This document shows positions 48,712 through 57,858 of a stretch of 64,000 nucleotides of DNA, piece after piece (the stretch's first letter is position 1; every line of letters starts with the position of its first letter). The stretch comes from CAYYYG01 sp964490875 (lineage in GTDB: Bacteria > Patescibacteriota > Microgenomatia > UBA1406 > GWC2-37-13). The notes under the pieces are model-generated. The model did no database searches. It saw only the letters and a list, made by a program, of their open reading frames with translations, and was not told the DNA's origin. A program made the position numbers and the translations under genes. The DNA is taken from NCBI GenBank assembly GCA_964490875.1, contig CAZBEF010000003.1, forward strand, positions 1-64,000, in the 5' to 3' direction.

Positions 48712-50571
48712 ATGAAGTTTTCCAAACACAAACTTTTTTTTGTTGGCTATGTAGCGTTAATCGTAGCCGGATTTTTCAGCTGGTATATTAATCGGACTCT
48801 CACAAGCAGCCGGGCGGCAGCCGAAAATGTTGCTATCACATTTTCTCCAAAAGCAGGCAGTTATCCCAAAACAGTTCAGCAGAATATTGACATCCTTATT
48901 CAAACTGCCGATGGTTCAAAAAAAATATCGGGTATAGATCTCACTGTAAACGCAACCGGGCCGATCAAATTAACCAATATCACCGATCCCGTACCGTTCC
49001 CCGGCACCGATACTACCTTATTTAATCAGGTTCTCCGCAATGTAACCGATAATCAAATCCGTATTTCATATGTCTCGCTAAAATCAGATCCCGAGCTTCC
49101 TTCTGTTGTTAAAATCCGTGTTTCTTTCCAAGGAACAGCAAATGGAACAGGAACTATCACGATTGATCAGGCAAAAACTCAGATCGTTGGAAATGTTGCG
49201 GAAAAAGTGTATGGCATCGGCAGTGCAGATACGGGCACATATAACATTTCAGATGCTGCATCTGTACAATCCGTCTCGGTCCGTATTGATCCGCCTTCTT
49301 TTGAAGTCCCACTCCCCAGCACCGATGACTATATTGTTGCAGCAGCAATAACCGATGTTCCGGCAGGCAGTAAAATTTCTGCATATAACTTGGTACTTCA
49401 ATATAATCAGGCACTTATCGATATCACCGGTATCGATGCACCTATCGATGCAGCAACCGGCGCTGATTCAAGCAAATTTACTATGTTGAAAAAAACTATC
49501 GATTCTACAAATGGAAAGATCGAGTTGGCATATGTGGTTTCTCTACCTGATACGGAACTTCCGGCTCGGCCGAAACAGTTTATTCATATACGAGGCAAAA
49601 AAGCAGGATCTGGAGAACTGAAAATTGTATCAACAGAGGTGACCGGCAATATCCCCACCAGCACCTACATGGTGAATACGTTTAATGGATCGTACAGCGT
49701 CGTGGATTTAAATCCTTCGGTAACTGCGATTCCTACTGTGCCGCCTGGATCTTGTTCCTCCGACAGCGAATGCGCTGACAACCAGTTATGTTCTACCAAC
49801 CTGTGTATCGACCTTCCATGCCGAGCAGTGTATATCTCTTGTATCCGGACTGTTCCACGCAATCACACATGTGCGATTGAATACGCGCCGAATGGCACAT
49901 CCTGTGAAAATGGAGGAATATGTGAAAACGGAACTTGCTCGCAGACAGGAGTTACACCAACTTCAGCAGTTACATCAACTCCGGTACCTTCTCAGACGCC
50001 TGCACCAACGACAACTGTTCCAGCAGGAAATATTAAATTGAATATGAAGATTAAATTGCAGGGAATCCTGAAGAAACCAGTCGCATCGGGCACAACTATG
50101 AAAGTAAAAGTATCAATCGACGGCAATCAGGCTAATGATGTTAAATCTCAACTGGTTGATTTTACATCAGATGATTTTGGGATATGGTCCGGCACAACTG
50201 CATTTAATGCACCGGCAGGCGGAGGATATAAGGTATATATAAAAGCAGCGCAGCATCTGCAAAAAAGAGTCTGTGATATTCAGCCAACCGAATCTGCCAC
50301 CGGCACCTATCGATGCGGTGACTTGGGAAAAATCACGCTGCAAGATGGCGATAACACACTAGATTTTTCAAACATTATTCAGCTAAGCGGCGACTTGCCA
50401 GATCAGGATGGTGTTGTCGATGCATACGATATTTCGTATCTTCGCTTGAACCTGGGAAGCACCGATCCAAAAGTCTTAAGTGTTGGCGATATTAATCGTG
50501 ATGGTCTTGTTGATACACAAGATTATTCACTACTTGTAGCGTCATTAAATGTGAAGTATGATGAGTTATAA
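48712..50571 (+). CDS. Large surface protein: two cohesin-like domains, Cys-rich module, Ig-like module and dockerin
   Basis: A 619-residue protein. Signal anchor (about 8-25), cohesin-like domain 1 (about 40-175), cohesin-like domain 2 (about 185-335), a small Cys-rich module (CSSDSECADNQLCSTNLC and CENGGICENGTC, about 10 cysteines), a Pro/Thr linker, an Ig-like module (KLNMKIKLQGILKKP...) and a C-terminal dockerin with DQDGVVDAYD and DINRDGLVDTQD. Two cohesins in one anchored protein make it a scaffold-like candidate. It resembles 55050..56708 strongly in its last 170 residues. Confidence 0.78.
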   Translation: MKFSKHKLFFVGYVALIVAGFFSWYINRTLTSSRAAAENVAITFSPKAGSYPKTVQQNIDILIQTADGSKKISGIDLTVNATGPIKLTNITDPVPFPGTDTTLFNQVLRNVTDNQIRISYVSLKSDPELPSVVKIRVSFQGTANGTGTITIDQAKTQIVGNVAEKVYGIGSADTGTYNISDAASVQSVSVRIDPPSFEVPLPSTDDYIVAAAITDVPAGSKISAYNLVLQYNQALIDITGIDAPIDAATGADSSKFTMLKKTIDSTNGKIELAYVVSLPDTELPARPKQFIHIRGKKAGSGELKIVSTEVTGNIPTSTYMVNTFNGSYSVVDLNPSVTAIPTVPPGSCSSDSECADNQLCSTNLCIDLPCRAVYISCIRTVPRNHTCAIEYAPNGTSCENGGICENGTCSQTGVTPTSAVTSTPVPSQTPAPTTTVPAGNIKLNMKIKLQGILKKPVASGTTMKVKVSIDGNQANDVKSQLVDFTSDDFGIWSGTTAFNAPAGGGYKVYIKAAQHLQKRVCDIQPTESATGTYRCGDLGKITLQDGDNTLDFSNIIQLSGDLPDQDGVVDAYDISYLRLNLGSTDPKVLSVGDINRDGLVDTQDYSLLVASLNVKYDEL

Positions 50572-50575
50572 ATCC

Positions 50576-50625
50576 CGCCATTGTCAAGACTACGGCGGGC
50601 AAGCCGAAGTCGGGAGAGCAGAGTA
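50576..50625. repeat. Short repeat shared with the 59.09-kb insert
   Basis: CTACGGCGGGCAAGCCGAAG also occurs (one change) inside the GT2 gene at about 59089-59106. Confidence 0.45.
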
Positions 50626-50655
50626 TTTAAATAATGTTATAAATTATAAAAATAT

Positions 50656-50799
50656 ATGCATTATTTTGCACCTTACAAACATCATTTTGTTTTAATGCTG
50701 TACCTGGTTGTTTTTATTATTTTTTTTGGACTGTCTATGTATCTGGTTACCATGAGTTCATCGGTTCCATCACGGACTGTCCAAGCAGGATCGCGATAA
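50656..50799 (+). CDS. Small signal-peptide-like membrane protein, 47 aa
   Basis: A short start (MHYFAPYKHHFV), a strong hydrophobic helix of about 20 residues and a C-terminal stretch ending TVQAGSR. The tail recalls the export sites of the neighbouring surface proteins (SRAAAENV, SKAAGNPV), so it may be the surviving head of a former cohesin gene or a true small membrane protein. TATAAA lies 5 nt before the ATG. Confidence 0.45.
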   Translation: MHYFAPYKHHFVLMLYLVVFIIFFGLSMYLVTMSSSVPSRTVQAGSR

Positions 50800-50812
50800 G
50801 TTAATTAACCCT

Positions 50813-51721
50813 ATGCCAACTAAATCTAAATCTAAATCTAAAAAAATTAAACATCTAAAGCAGTCGAAGAAGAATAATATTGATCTTATGAGGAAAATTA
50901 TTTTCTTCCTTATCCTGCTCGGTCTTTCTATTTTTATAGTAAAGACAATTACCGATGAACAGGCAAAGGGTAAAATAAACGTCACGGTTGATTCACATGA
51001 GTATGATAGAGATGATGATCGAACGGGGGGGACAGATCATAGGGACAATGGTAATAATAAATATCCGAGAACATCGCCATCTTATTCGCCAAGCGGCGTG
51101 CCATCCGTAACTATCCACAATGTTCAGCCACAAGGTGCATATCTGCAGTTTGATCCTGCTTCTGCCACTGTAAAAATCGGCGATCAATTCGATGTTAAAG
51201 TGGTAGTAAATACATATGGCAAGCAGGTATTAAGCTCGGAAGCTTATGTGTTATTTAACACGTCTAATCTTCAAATGGTATCGGTCGAAAATGGAACTTT
51301 CTTCCCGGTAACAAATTACACTTCATCAGCAGGCAGTGTTGTAATCCGCGGCCTTGTAAATGAACCGGCTGCTTACCGTGAAGGAATTGGGATATTAGCA
51401 ACGGTTAAATTCAAAGCATTGCGAAATAGCACTTCTCAAATCACAGCATATTGTAATCTGCAGGCGGGGAACACATCAAAAATTATTCAGAATAATATTG
51501 ACGCCCAGAATATTATCGATTGCGCCGGGAATCAATTAGCAACTATTACCGTTGGCAATGGACAGGGAACTGTTACCATATCGCCACATCCGACTACATC
51601 TAAAAATCCAACAAAAAAACCGTCACCAACTAAGATACCAATAGACGACAAGCGGTTAAAAATAATAATAGCTATAATATTAATAATCTTTGTAATCCTT
51701 ATCATGATACTTGGTATATAA
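50813..51721 (+). CDS. Membrane protein with one cohesin-like domain
   Basis: A 302-residue protein. It starts with a Lys/Ser-rich cytoplasmic segment (KSKSKSKKIKHLKQSKK) and a signal anchor (about 30-45), then an Asp/Arg/Asn-rich spacer, a cohesin-like domain (about 100-240: LQFDPASATVKIGDQFDVKV, VLFNTSNLQMVSVENGTFF, SVVIRGLVNE) and a C-terminal helix that re-enters the membrane. Two cysteines in the domain end may bond. It lacks a dockerin, so it is a docking site only. Confidence 0.72.
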   Translation: MPTKSKSKSKKIKHLKQSKKNNIDLMRKIIFFLILLGLSIFIVKTITDEQAKGKINVTVDSHEYDRDDDRTGGTDHRDNGNNKYPRTSPSYSPSGVPSVTIHNVQPQGAYLQFDPASATVKIGDQFDVKVVVNTYGKQVLSSEAYVLFNTSNLQMVSVENGTFFPVTNYTSSAGSVVIRGLVNEPAAYREGIGILATVKFKALRNSTSQITAYCNLQAGNTSKIIQNNIDAQNIIDCAGNQLATITVGNGQGTVTISPHPTTSKNPTKKPSPTKIPIDDKRLKIIIAIILIIFVILIMILGI

Positions 51722-51787
51722 ATATCATGATGAAATGTTCCAACAGACTTGCAAATTATGATAGGTTATAAGAGAATAAATACACTC

Positions 51788-52606
51788 ATGAAAAAGGGAC
51801 TTATTTCGGTAGTTTTTCTTACAGCAGCTGTACTGATAGTTTCCAGGATCAGCGCTGTTGAAGCTGCCTTTCTCCGTTTCAATCCGGCCACTGTTTCTGC
51901 AGTCAGCGGAAATACTTTTCAGATTGCTGTAACAGTAGATTCAGTTTCTGAAGAAATTTTAAGTACAGACGCATATATACTCTTTGATTCAAAAACTCTT
52001 TCGGCACAGAGCGTAGCAGACGGAACCTATTTCCCATATGTCGTGCATAATATTGCACCAGGAAAAGTTTCTATCCGAGGTTTAGTAACCGATGCCGCTA
52101 CATCCCGAACCGGATCAGGAACACTTGCAACAATTACCTTCAAAGTACTTACGGCGGGGACTGCAAATCTTTCATTTTTCTGCGATATGAACGCAAGCGA
52201 TACTTCTAAAATAGTAAAAAATGATATCAATGCCAGTAATATCATCGTGTGTACTCAGAATAATACCGCAACTGTTACGGCAATTTCGCCAACACCAACA
52301 GGTCCTGCCAACGGCACTGTTACTCCAACAGGCACCGGCGGTAATGGAGGAAATGGATCGGGAGGAACAAGCGGCGGATCGAATAATGCCGGAACTTCGG
52401 GAACAGGTTCAAACGGATCAGGCGGAACTGGTCAGGGCGGCGCTGGATCTGGCGGTAATGCAAGTATCGGAACAGGCCAGAATGTAGATAATAATGTAAC
52501 ACCTTCTGTTCTTCCGCGAAGCGGTGGTCTGGATAATTTGAAAGCGATTGGTATTGCCGGATCAGCACTGCTCATATTAGGCGGAGCAGCGAGTTTGTTA
52601 TTGTAA
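51788..52606 (+). CDS. Cohesin-like protein with Gly/Ser linker and LPRSG-TM C-terminus
   Basis: A 272-residue protein. A signal peptide (MKKGLISVVFLTAAVLIVS) is followed by a cohesin-like domain (about 28-165, FLRFNPATVSAVSGNTFQIAV and later SIRGLVTDAATSRTGSG). A very Gly/Ser/Asn-rich linker (about 180-240) follows, then LPRSGGLDNL and a hydrophobic helix ending the protein. LPRSG followed by a helix resembles a sortase signal (LPxTG-like), but the usual basic tail is absent. The start is set at 51788 because it gives a clean signal peptide; the ORF begins with a TTG at 51749. Confidence 0.7.
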   Translation: MKKGLISVVFLTAAVLIVSRISAVEAAFLRFNPATVSAVSGNTFQIAVTVDSVSEEILSTDAYILFDSKTLSAQSVADGTYFPYVVHNIAPGKVSIRGLVTDAATSRTGSGTLATITFKVLTAGTANLSFFCDMNASDTSKIVKNDINASNIIVCTQNNTATVTAISPTPTGPANGTVTPTGTGGNGGNGSGGTSGGSNNAGTSGTGSNGSGGTGQGGAGSGGNASIGTGQNVDNNVTPSVLPRSGGLDNLKAIGIAGSALLILGGAASLLL

Positions 52607-52620
52607 CCATGATATTTACT

Positions 52621-53193
52621 ATGAATCCACAAAAAAAAGCATCAAAATTATTACCTGTCGGAATAGGCGCATTAATATCACTTTTCCTCATCGTTTTTGG
52701 ATATTTTTTCATGTTTAAGGGAATTATAGGCAGCCGGGCTTCGGACAGCATTCCCCGCGATCTGGTAGTAACCGAAATAACAGAAAATTCAGCAAAAGTT
52801 GTCTGGGCAACAGGGCAGGATACTCAAGGTGTTATTGAATATGGCACCTCGCCAACCGGCCTGAATTTCTTTGCTCCAGAGTCTGAAAAAACTATGAGCC
52901 ATAGTGTTGATTTAACACTGCTTTCTCCGGCAACAACGTATTATTTCCAAATACGAATTGCCGATGAAAAATTTGACAATGCTGGTGTGCCATGGACATT
53001 TACCACGAAATCGGCCAATGCCGCCGGAGGAGATGATACCAATGTTACGCCGACAGCAGGCGCTTCGGCGAGTTTTACCACTTCGCCAACCTGCAACGAA
53101 AAGGACTGCGATAAAATTAAGGAGAAGTTCTTTTCAGGCTGTGATACGCAGGACTACATAAAATGTATTAAGGCAAAGACTTCTGCAAACTGA
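52621..53193 (+). CDS. Membrane-anchored Fn3-like protein
   Basis: A 190-residue protein. It has an N-terminal signal anchor (about 12-38), then a fibronectin type III/purple acid phosphatase N-domain-like module (about 45-135): VVTEITENSAKVVWATGQDT, GVIEYGTSP, LLSPATTYYFQIR, the Trp/Tyr core of Fn3. A short Ser/Thr-rich part and a Cys-rich end (CNEKDCDKIKEKFFSGCD) follow. It may be the last gene of the unit with the cohesin genes. The ATG at 52609 is an alternative start. Confidence 0.72.
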   Translation: MNPQKKASKLLPVGIGALISLFLIVFGYFFMFKGIIGSRASDSIPRDLVVTEITENSAKVVWATGQDTQGVIEYGTSPTGLNFFAPESEKTMSHSVDLTLLSPATTYYFQIRIADEKFDNAGVPWTFTTKSANAAGGDDTNVTPTAGASASFTTSPTCNEKDCDKIKEKFFSGCDTQDYIKCIKAKTSAN

Positions 53194-53196
53194 CAG

Positions 53197-53913
53197 TTAT
53201 TTTAGTGTCATTGGTTTAAGAGGATCAAGTTGTATATCAATAGGAGGAATATCGACACCAGGATTTCTGGCTACTAATAACGCGTTCATTCCAGTATTTA
53301 ACGTACTTATCAGAGCTTCTACCTGTTTCGGATGAGAAGATTCATTCGCATTTCTTCCTGTCAGGGGAACAGTAATAAATTTAATTTCACTAGGTGGTTT
53401 TTCAGCCAATGCCCTTGGAATTGCAATATCTTTATTTTGAATAAAACCTAAACCATTTATCCCTGTTGTAATTCCTTCAATGCGGCTATCTTCATCAGCC
53501 CAGCCTAAATTGACCGTAGCATTTGTTCCTTCAGAGGAAACAAAAACTAAATGTCGTCTTTTGTAATCATCAAAAACTATATCTACACTGAATCCCTCTT
53601 TTTTCAGATTATCAATCATGGCTTGTACTGAATCATCACTTATATACAAACCTGTTGAATCCGGGGCAGAAAATTCTCCAGTTAATCTTAATGATGAACT
53701 TGAACGAGTTAAAGACAAGGTAACGGCACACTTTTTTAGATCATGATCCTGCGGAATCGTTGCCTCTCCTAAAGTTACATTCCCTTCAATTCCTGGTTCT
53801 AAACGTTTTCTATAATTTTCTGCAGCTAATGCAATTAGTGGAAAATCAGCATGTAAAGTAATAGGTTCTTTTCTTTTAGTTTGTAGTTTTTCTGATCGAT
53901 GTGTTTCGCTCAT
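53197..53913 (-). CDS. Hypothetical protein, 238 aa
   Basis: Not recognised. A soluble alpha/beta protein with no signal peptide. There are runs of strands (VTLSLTRSSSSLRLTGEFS) and a helix QAMIDNLKKEGFSVDIVFDD; only one cysteine. The start at 53913 (MSETHRS) is preferred over the ORF start six codons upstream. It converges on the Fn3 gene, with 3 nt between the stops. Confidence 0.55.
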   Translation of the reverse strand: MSETHRSEKLQTKRKEPITLHADFPLIALAAENYRKRLEPGIEGNVTLGEATIPQDHDLKKCAVTLSLTRSSSSLRLTGEFSAPDSTGLYISDDSVQAMIDNLKKEGFSVDIVFDDYKRRHLVFVSSEGTNATVNLGWADEDSRIEGITTGINGLGFIQNKDIAIPRALAEKPPSEIKFITVPLTGRNANESSHPKQVEALISTLNTGMNALLVARNPGVDIPPIDIQLDPLKPMTLK

Positions 53914-53981
53914 ATTTAAAAAAAAATACAAATTCAGTGCTATTATATCCTATAATAAGAAGAAGTCAAATCAGATTAGAA

Positions 53982-54596
53982 TTACAATGTGGGAAGAAGG
54001 ATGGACAATATAAACGAAACCGGAGGCTGGATGAGTATACTTAACAGCGAAGACTTGCCGAAAAAGGGGATAAGGAGCAACAGGAGGAAAATAAAGCCGT
54101 AGCGCTCAAGCTCATACCATTGTTTTGCCTGTTTTTTAGATAAAATTCCGCCAACTATCTTAAACCCGTCAAGCGGGGCAATCGGCAGCAAGTTAAACAC
54201 CCCCAATGCAACATTTATCACAATAACAGGAAAAGCAAAGACAAGAATTGCGGGAAACAGTCGAACAAGAATCGCCAATATTATAGCTAAAATCAGATTA
54301 GATATGGGTCCTGCGATAGAAATGAGAGCGGCATCGCGGCGGGGATTTTTAAGGTTAAACGGGTCAAATACCACCGGTTTACCCCAGCCAAACCCTACCA
54401 GGAGCATAAAAAGCACCCCATACGGGTCCAAATGGGATAAGGGATTTAAACTCAGCCTTTTTTGAATACGGGGCGTTGGATCGCCCAGATAGTCGGCCAT
54501 CCAGGCATGTGAAAACTCATGGATTGTCACAGCAACCAAAAGTCCCAGTATATTCAATATAAAGGCTGTTGGATCTGAAAATACGGTAGATAGCAT
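53982..54596 (-). CDS. Site-2 protease family (M50) membrane metallopeptidase
   Basis: A 204-residue polytopic protein of about six helices. The zinc motif HEFSH is at about residues 26-30 in helix 2 and the second site NLLPIAPLDGFKI (LDG) near 147-159, the M50 pattern. It is the small form without a PDZ domain. Such enzymes cut membrane-embedded substrates, often anti-sigma factors or signal peptides. Its target here is unknown. It starts divergently from L28. Confidence 0.88.
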   Translation of the reverse strand: MLSTVFSDPTAFILNILGLLVAVTIHEFSHAWMADYLGDPTPRIQKRLSLNPLSHLDPYGVLFMLLVGFGWGKPVVFDPFNLKNPRRDAALISIAGPISNLILAIILAILVRLFPAILVFAFPVIVINVALGVFNLLPIAPLDGFKIVGGILSKKQAKQWYELERYGFIFLLLLLIPFFGKSSLLSILIQPPVSFILSILLPTL

Positions 54597-54698
54597 TCGA
54601 TATTATTAAATGTTAGTTTGATTTTATAAATACTCTATGTTATCATAAATAATCGTTTTTAGCAGTATCTTAAATTTCAGCTTAAAGACGAATTATCT

Positions 54699-54965
54699 AT
54701 GTTTTGTTATCATTGTGGAAAAGGTGCAGTCTACGGCAGGTCGCACACCCATCATCGGGGAGTTGCAGGAGGTCGTTGGAAAAAGAAAGCACCAAAAACA
54801 TCTCGATTATTCAAACCTAATCTTCAACCAGTAGAGATTGTGGAAAATGGAGAAGTAATGAGAGTCCAGCTGTGTGCAAAATGCCTTAAACGAATAAAGA
54901 AAGATGTAGCTGATAAAGTTAAACCTTTCATTCAACTTGCTCAGAATCAAGTACAGGCTAATTAA
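54699..54965 (+). CDS. rpmB: 50S ribosomal protein L28
   Basis: An 88-residue L28. CYHCGKGAVYGRSHTHHRGV is the zinc-binding-form start (CxxC), RSHTHHRG and RLFKPNLQPV are core L28 positions, and LCAKCLKRIKK is the second CxxC. With all four Cys it is the zinc-binding (C+) version. It starts alone, in a region of short AT-rich sequence. Confidence 0.92.
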   Translation: MFCYHCGKGAVYGRSHTHHRGVAGGRWKKKAPKTSRLFKPNLQPVEIVENGEVMRVQLCAKCLKRIKKDVADKVKPFIQLAQNQVQAN

Positions 54966-55006
54966 CCTCTATATATACTACATTTATTTATATATACGAA
55001 ATGCTC

Positions 55007-55035
55007 TTGACTTCATGATGGGACTACGATATCTT
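55007..55035 (+). promoter_or_regulatory. Promoter: TTGACT-17-TATCTT
   Basis: A near-consensus -35 (TTGACT, 55007-55012), 17-nt spacer and -10-like TATCTT (55030-55035), 14 nt before the ATG at 55050. This is the clearest two-box promoter in the window. Confidence 0.6.
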
Positions 55036-55049
55036 TTTATGTATATCGT

Positions 55050-56708
55050 ATGAAACTATCGAAGGATAAATTATTGATTTTCAGCTTTGTCGCACTTATT
55101 GTGTTAGGCTGGATAATTACCTTCACACAAAATAATACCAGTCCTTCAAAGGCTGCAGGCAATCCCGTTACCATAACCATGACTCCTTCACAGACTACTG
55201 TTCCTGTAAATCAAGATACTACTATCACGGTTACTCTGAATACTGGCGATGCGGCAAAAAAAATATCGGCTTTTGACATGACATTCAACACGACCGGAAA
55301 TCTCATCATCACTGGTTCTACTCAACCGGTCGCAGTAGGGGGAGCATCCTTAAGTGTTACCGAATTTGTGAAAAATATTACCAACAATCAAGCTCGGTTA
55401 TCATACGCTTTCCTTAATCCAGATGCACAGTTGGCTTCTGCAGTAAGTTTTCAGTTTACTGTACGGGGAACAGCGAACGGCACCGGATCTCTTACGTTGA
55501 ATCTTGGCTCTTCACAGGTTGTAGGTAATATTGCAGCCAATGCATTCGACCTGCCGACAAGTGTAACTCCAGCAAATATCACCTTTGGTACGGGAGGCGG
55601 AACAACTGTTACACCAACAGTACCAGCGGGAACACCTCAGATAAAAGTACGAATAAATCCTGCTTCCGGCGCACAGCCTTTGAATAATGCCTTTACTGTT
55701 TCACTTGTAATTGACGGCCAGCAAGCAGGACAAAAAATTTCTGCATTTGATGTTAGATTAAATGTAAGCCCTAACACACTTAGAATCAATTCTGTAAGCG
55801 AAGCAATGGATGAAACAGGTGCAGCAGGAAAATTTACTAAACTAACAAATACTTTTAATACTACAACAGGAGATATCGTGTTAAATTATGTATCCATACA
55901 AGCCGAATCCGCACTTCCAACCGTAGCAAAGGTTGATATAAGCCTTACCGGAACGGCCAACGGCACCGGCGCTGTTACCATCTCATCTGCTCAGGTAACG
56001 GGAAATATTGCTCAGAATGCGTTCGCTCCGGTAATAACATCAGGACAATTCACCATAGGCACCAGTGTCACCGGAACGGCTTCTCCAACACCTACAGTAC
56101 CTGTGACAACATTTCCATCACCCACAATTTCTATAACATCCGGCCCGACGCCGACAACCCCAACAGGAAAAACTGTTTTGAATCTTAAATTAAAACTGCA
56201 GGGTGTAACGCAGCAGCCCCAGAGCCAGTATAACTCTATGAAGGTTCAGGTAGCAGTAGGGAAAGATGGCTATTTATCTGCTCCTCAAACAGGTACATTT
56301 ACTGCAGATGCACAAGGGGTTTGGACAGGTACCGTAGCATTTAATGATATTCCAGCCGGATCAGGTTACCGAGTATATGTAAAAGGCGGAAAGCATTTGC
56401 AGAAGAAAATCTGTGATGCTTCACCAACTGAAACTGCATCCGGAACCTATCGATGCGCAGATGGAAAAATATCCATTCAGGACGGCCAAAACAATTTTGA
56501 CTTCAGCAAAGTATATATGATGGTCGGTGATCTGCCTGACCAAAACGGTGTGGTAGATTCTTATGATACATCTTATATCAAACTGAACTTGGGAAGCACC
56601 GATGCACGCGCATTACAGATCGCCGATCTTAACCTCGACGGCATAGTAGATACCCAGGATTATTCTCTTGTGATCGCATCATTATCAATTAAGTACGATG
56701 ATCTTTAA
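55050..56708 (+). CDS. Surface protein: two cohesin-like domains, Ig-like module and dockerin
   Basis: A 552-residue protein. Signal anchor (about 7-24), cohesin-like domain 1 (about 35-175), cohesin-like domain 2 (about 200-345), a Pro/Thr linker, an Ig-like module (NLKLKLQGVTQQP... to HLQKKICD) and a C-terminal dockerin with DQNGVVDSYD and DLNLDGIVDTQD (calcium loops). It is a close relative of 48712..50571 but lacks the Cys-rich module. It has its own promoter. Confidence 0.78.
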   Translation: MKLSKDKLLIFSFVALIVLGWIITFTQNNTSPSKAAGNPVTITMTPSQTTVPVNQDTTITVTLNTGDAAKKISAFDMTFNTTGNLIITGSTQPVAVGGASLSVTEFVKNITNNQARLSYAFLNPDAQLASAVSFQFTVRGTANGTGSLTLNLGSSQVVGNIAANAFDLPTSVTPANITFGTGGGTTVTPTVPAGTPQIKVRINPASGAQPLNNAFTVSLVIDGQQAGQKISAFDVRLNVSPNTLRINSVSEAMDETGAAGKFTKLTNTFNTTTGDIVLNYVSIQAESALPTVAKVDISLTGTANGTGAVTISSAQVTGNIAQNAFAPVITSGQFTIGTSVTGTASPTPTVPVTTFPSPTISITSGPTPTTPTGKTVLNLKLKLQGVTQQPQSQYNSMKVQVAVGKDGYLSAPQTGTFTADAQGVWTGTVAFNDIPAGSGYRVYVKGGKHLQKKICDASPTETASGTYRCADGKISIQDGQNNFDFSKVYMMVGDLPDQNGVVDSYDTSYIKLNLGSTDARALQIADLNLDGIVDTQDYSLVIASLSIKYDDL

Positions 56709-56716
56709 ACAATCTT

Positions 56717-57313
56717 ATGAAAAAAGCATTCATGCATTATTTAATCCATTTTAAAATTATTCTCTATATCGTTGTTTTTGTTGTGTGTTTTGGGTTAGCT
56801 CTATTAATTTTTACTTCCGGATCAAATAAAGGACTTCAGCTTCCTCTCGGAAATAAAAATACTGCTCAGACATCCCAAACCCCTACAACCGGATGGATGA
56901 CACTTGCGACTTCTATGCATAATGCCAAATATACCGTCGGAGAAGATATTGAACTTACTGTTCATGCTGACTCGAGCAATAAACCAGTAACTGGTTATGA
57001 TATGTTATTTTTATATGATCCCGCCAGTATCAGCGTTGTCCGGGTAGATTCTGTTGAGCCAACCTTTGATGTCTTTACATTCAATAATCCAAACTACGTT
57101 TCTATTACGGGAACTAAAAAACTTTCCATCAGTTCACAGGCAGCATTCATGAATACGCCGATTGTAACGATCACTGTTCGGGCAAAGAAAGCAGGAACAA
57201 CTCCGCTTGTTATTGCACCTCAAATAGGGCCAGAGAAGACAAAGATGGTGGATAATGCAGCTCAGCTTTTGTTTCCTCAGCTGGATCAGTCATTGCAGCT
57301 TAGTGTGCAGTAA
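56717..57313 (+). CDS. Membrane-anchored single cohesin-like domain protein
   Basis: A 198-residue protein with an N-terminal helix (about 13-32) and one cohesin-like domain (about 60-198): MHNAKYTVGEDIELTVHAD, MLFLYDPASISVVRVDSVEP, IVTITVRAKKAGTTPLVI. It follows the scaffold-like gene by 8 nt and is most likely in the same operon. No dockerin. Confidence 0.75.
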   Translation: MKKAFMHYLIHFKIILYIVVFVVCFGLALLIFTSGSNKGLQLPLGNKNTAQTSQTPTTGWMTLATSMHNAKYTVGEDIELTVHADSSNKPVTGYDMLFLYDPASISVVRVDSVEPTFDVFTFNNPNYVSITGTKKLSISSQAAFMNTPIVTITVRAKKAGTTPLVIAPQIGPEKTKMVDNAAQLLFPQLDQSLQLSVQ

Positions 57314-57315
57314 AA

Positions 57316-57849
57316 TTAAACATCGATTTTCTTGAGTTTGCCTTTTTTCTCTTCGAATAGATCTTGATTTTGTTCAACAGCACGTTGTGTAAACAATATG
57401 CCATTCAGATGATCCATTTCATGCTGGACAATTGTCGCTTCGAACCCATCAAACTCTTTTGTCAGTGTATCACCTTCTATATCCTGATATTCAAGCAAAA
57501 CCTTGTCATGGCGCCGAATAGGGGACCATATGCGAGGTATAGAAAGACATCCTTCTAATTGCTCGTGCTCCTTTTCGTCTTCTTCCGTTTGTTTGGCGAC
57601 CGATTCACTATGCTTTATTTTTGGATTAATCATTACTTCTACATTTTCTTCCGGTGAGGGCTGCATAATAAACAGAGCAATACTCACGCCAACTTGTGGT
57701 GCAGCCAACCCAACCCCTTGTGGATCTACTTGCGCTTTTAAAGTTTTTTCCATTTCCTTTACAAGTTTTTTGATGGAACTGTCAATTTTTTTGACGGGCT
57801 TAACCGGAGTTGTAAGTACGGTATTGGGAACATTGACGATTTTAAGCAT
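57316..57849 (-). CDS. def: Peptide deformylase
   Basis: A 177-residue metalloenzyme that removes the formyl group from new proteins. All three motifs are there: GVGLAAPQVG (about 41-50), EGCLSIP (about 97-103, Cys is a metal ligand) and QHEMDHLNG (about 141-149, both His are ligands). An acidic insert of about 10 residues (EDEKEHEQL) precedes motif 2. The upstream end has a weak TAAATT 6 nt before the ATG. Confidence 0.93.
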   Translation of the reverse strand: MLKIVNVPNTVLTTPVKPVKKIDSSIKKLVKEMEKTLKAQVDPQGVGLAAPQVGVSIALFIMQPSPEENVEVMINPKIKHSESVAKQTEEDEKEHEQLEGCLSIPRIWSPIRRHDKVLLEYQDIEGDTLTKEFDGFEATIVQHEMDHLNGILFTQRAVEQNQDLFEEKKGKLKKIDV

Positions 57850-57858
57850 AGGATAAAT

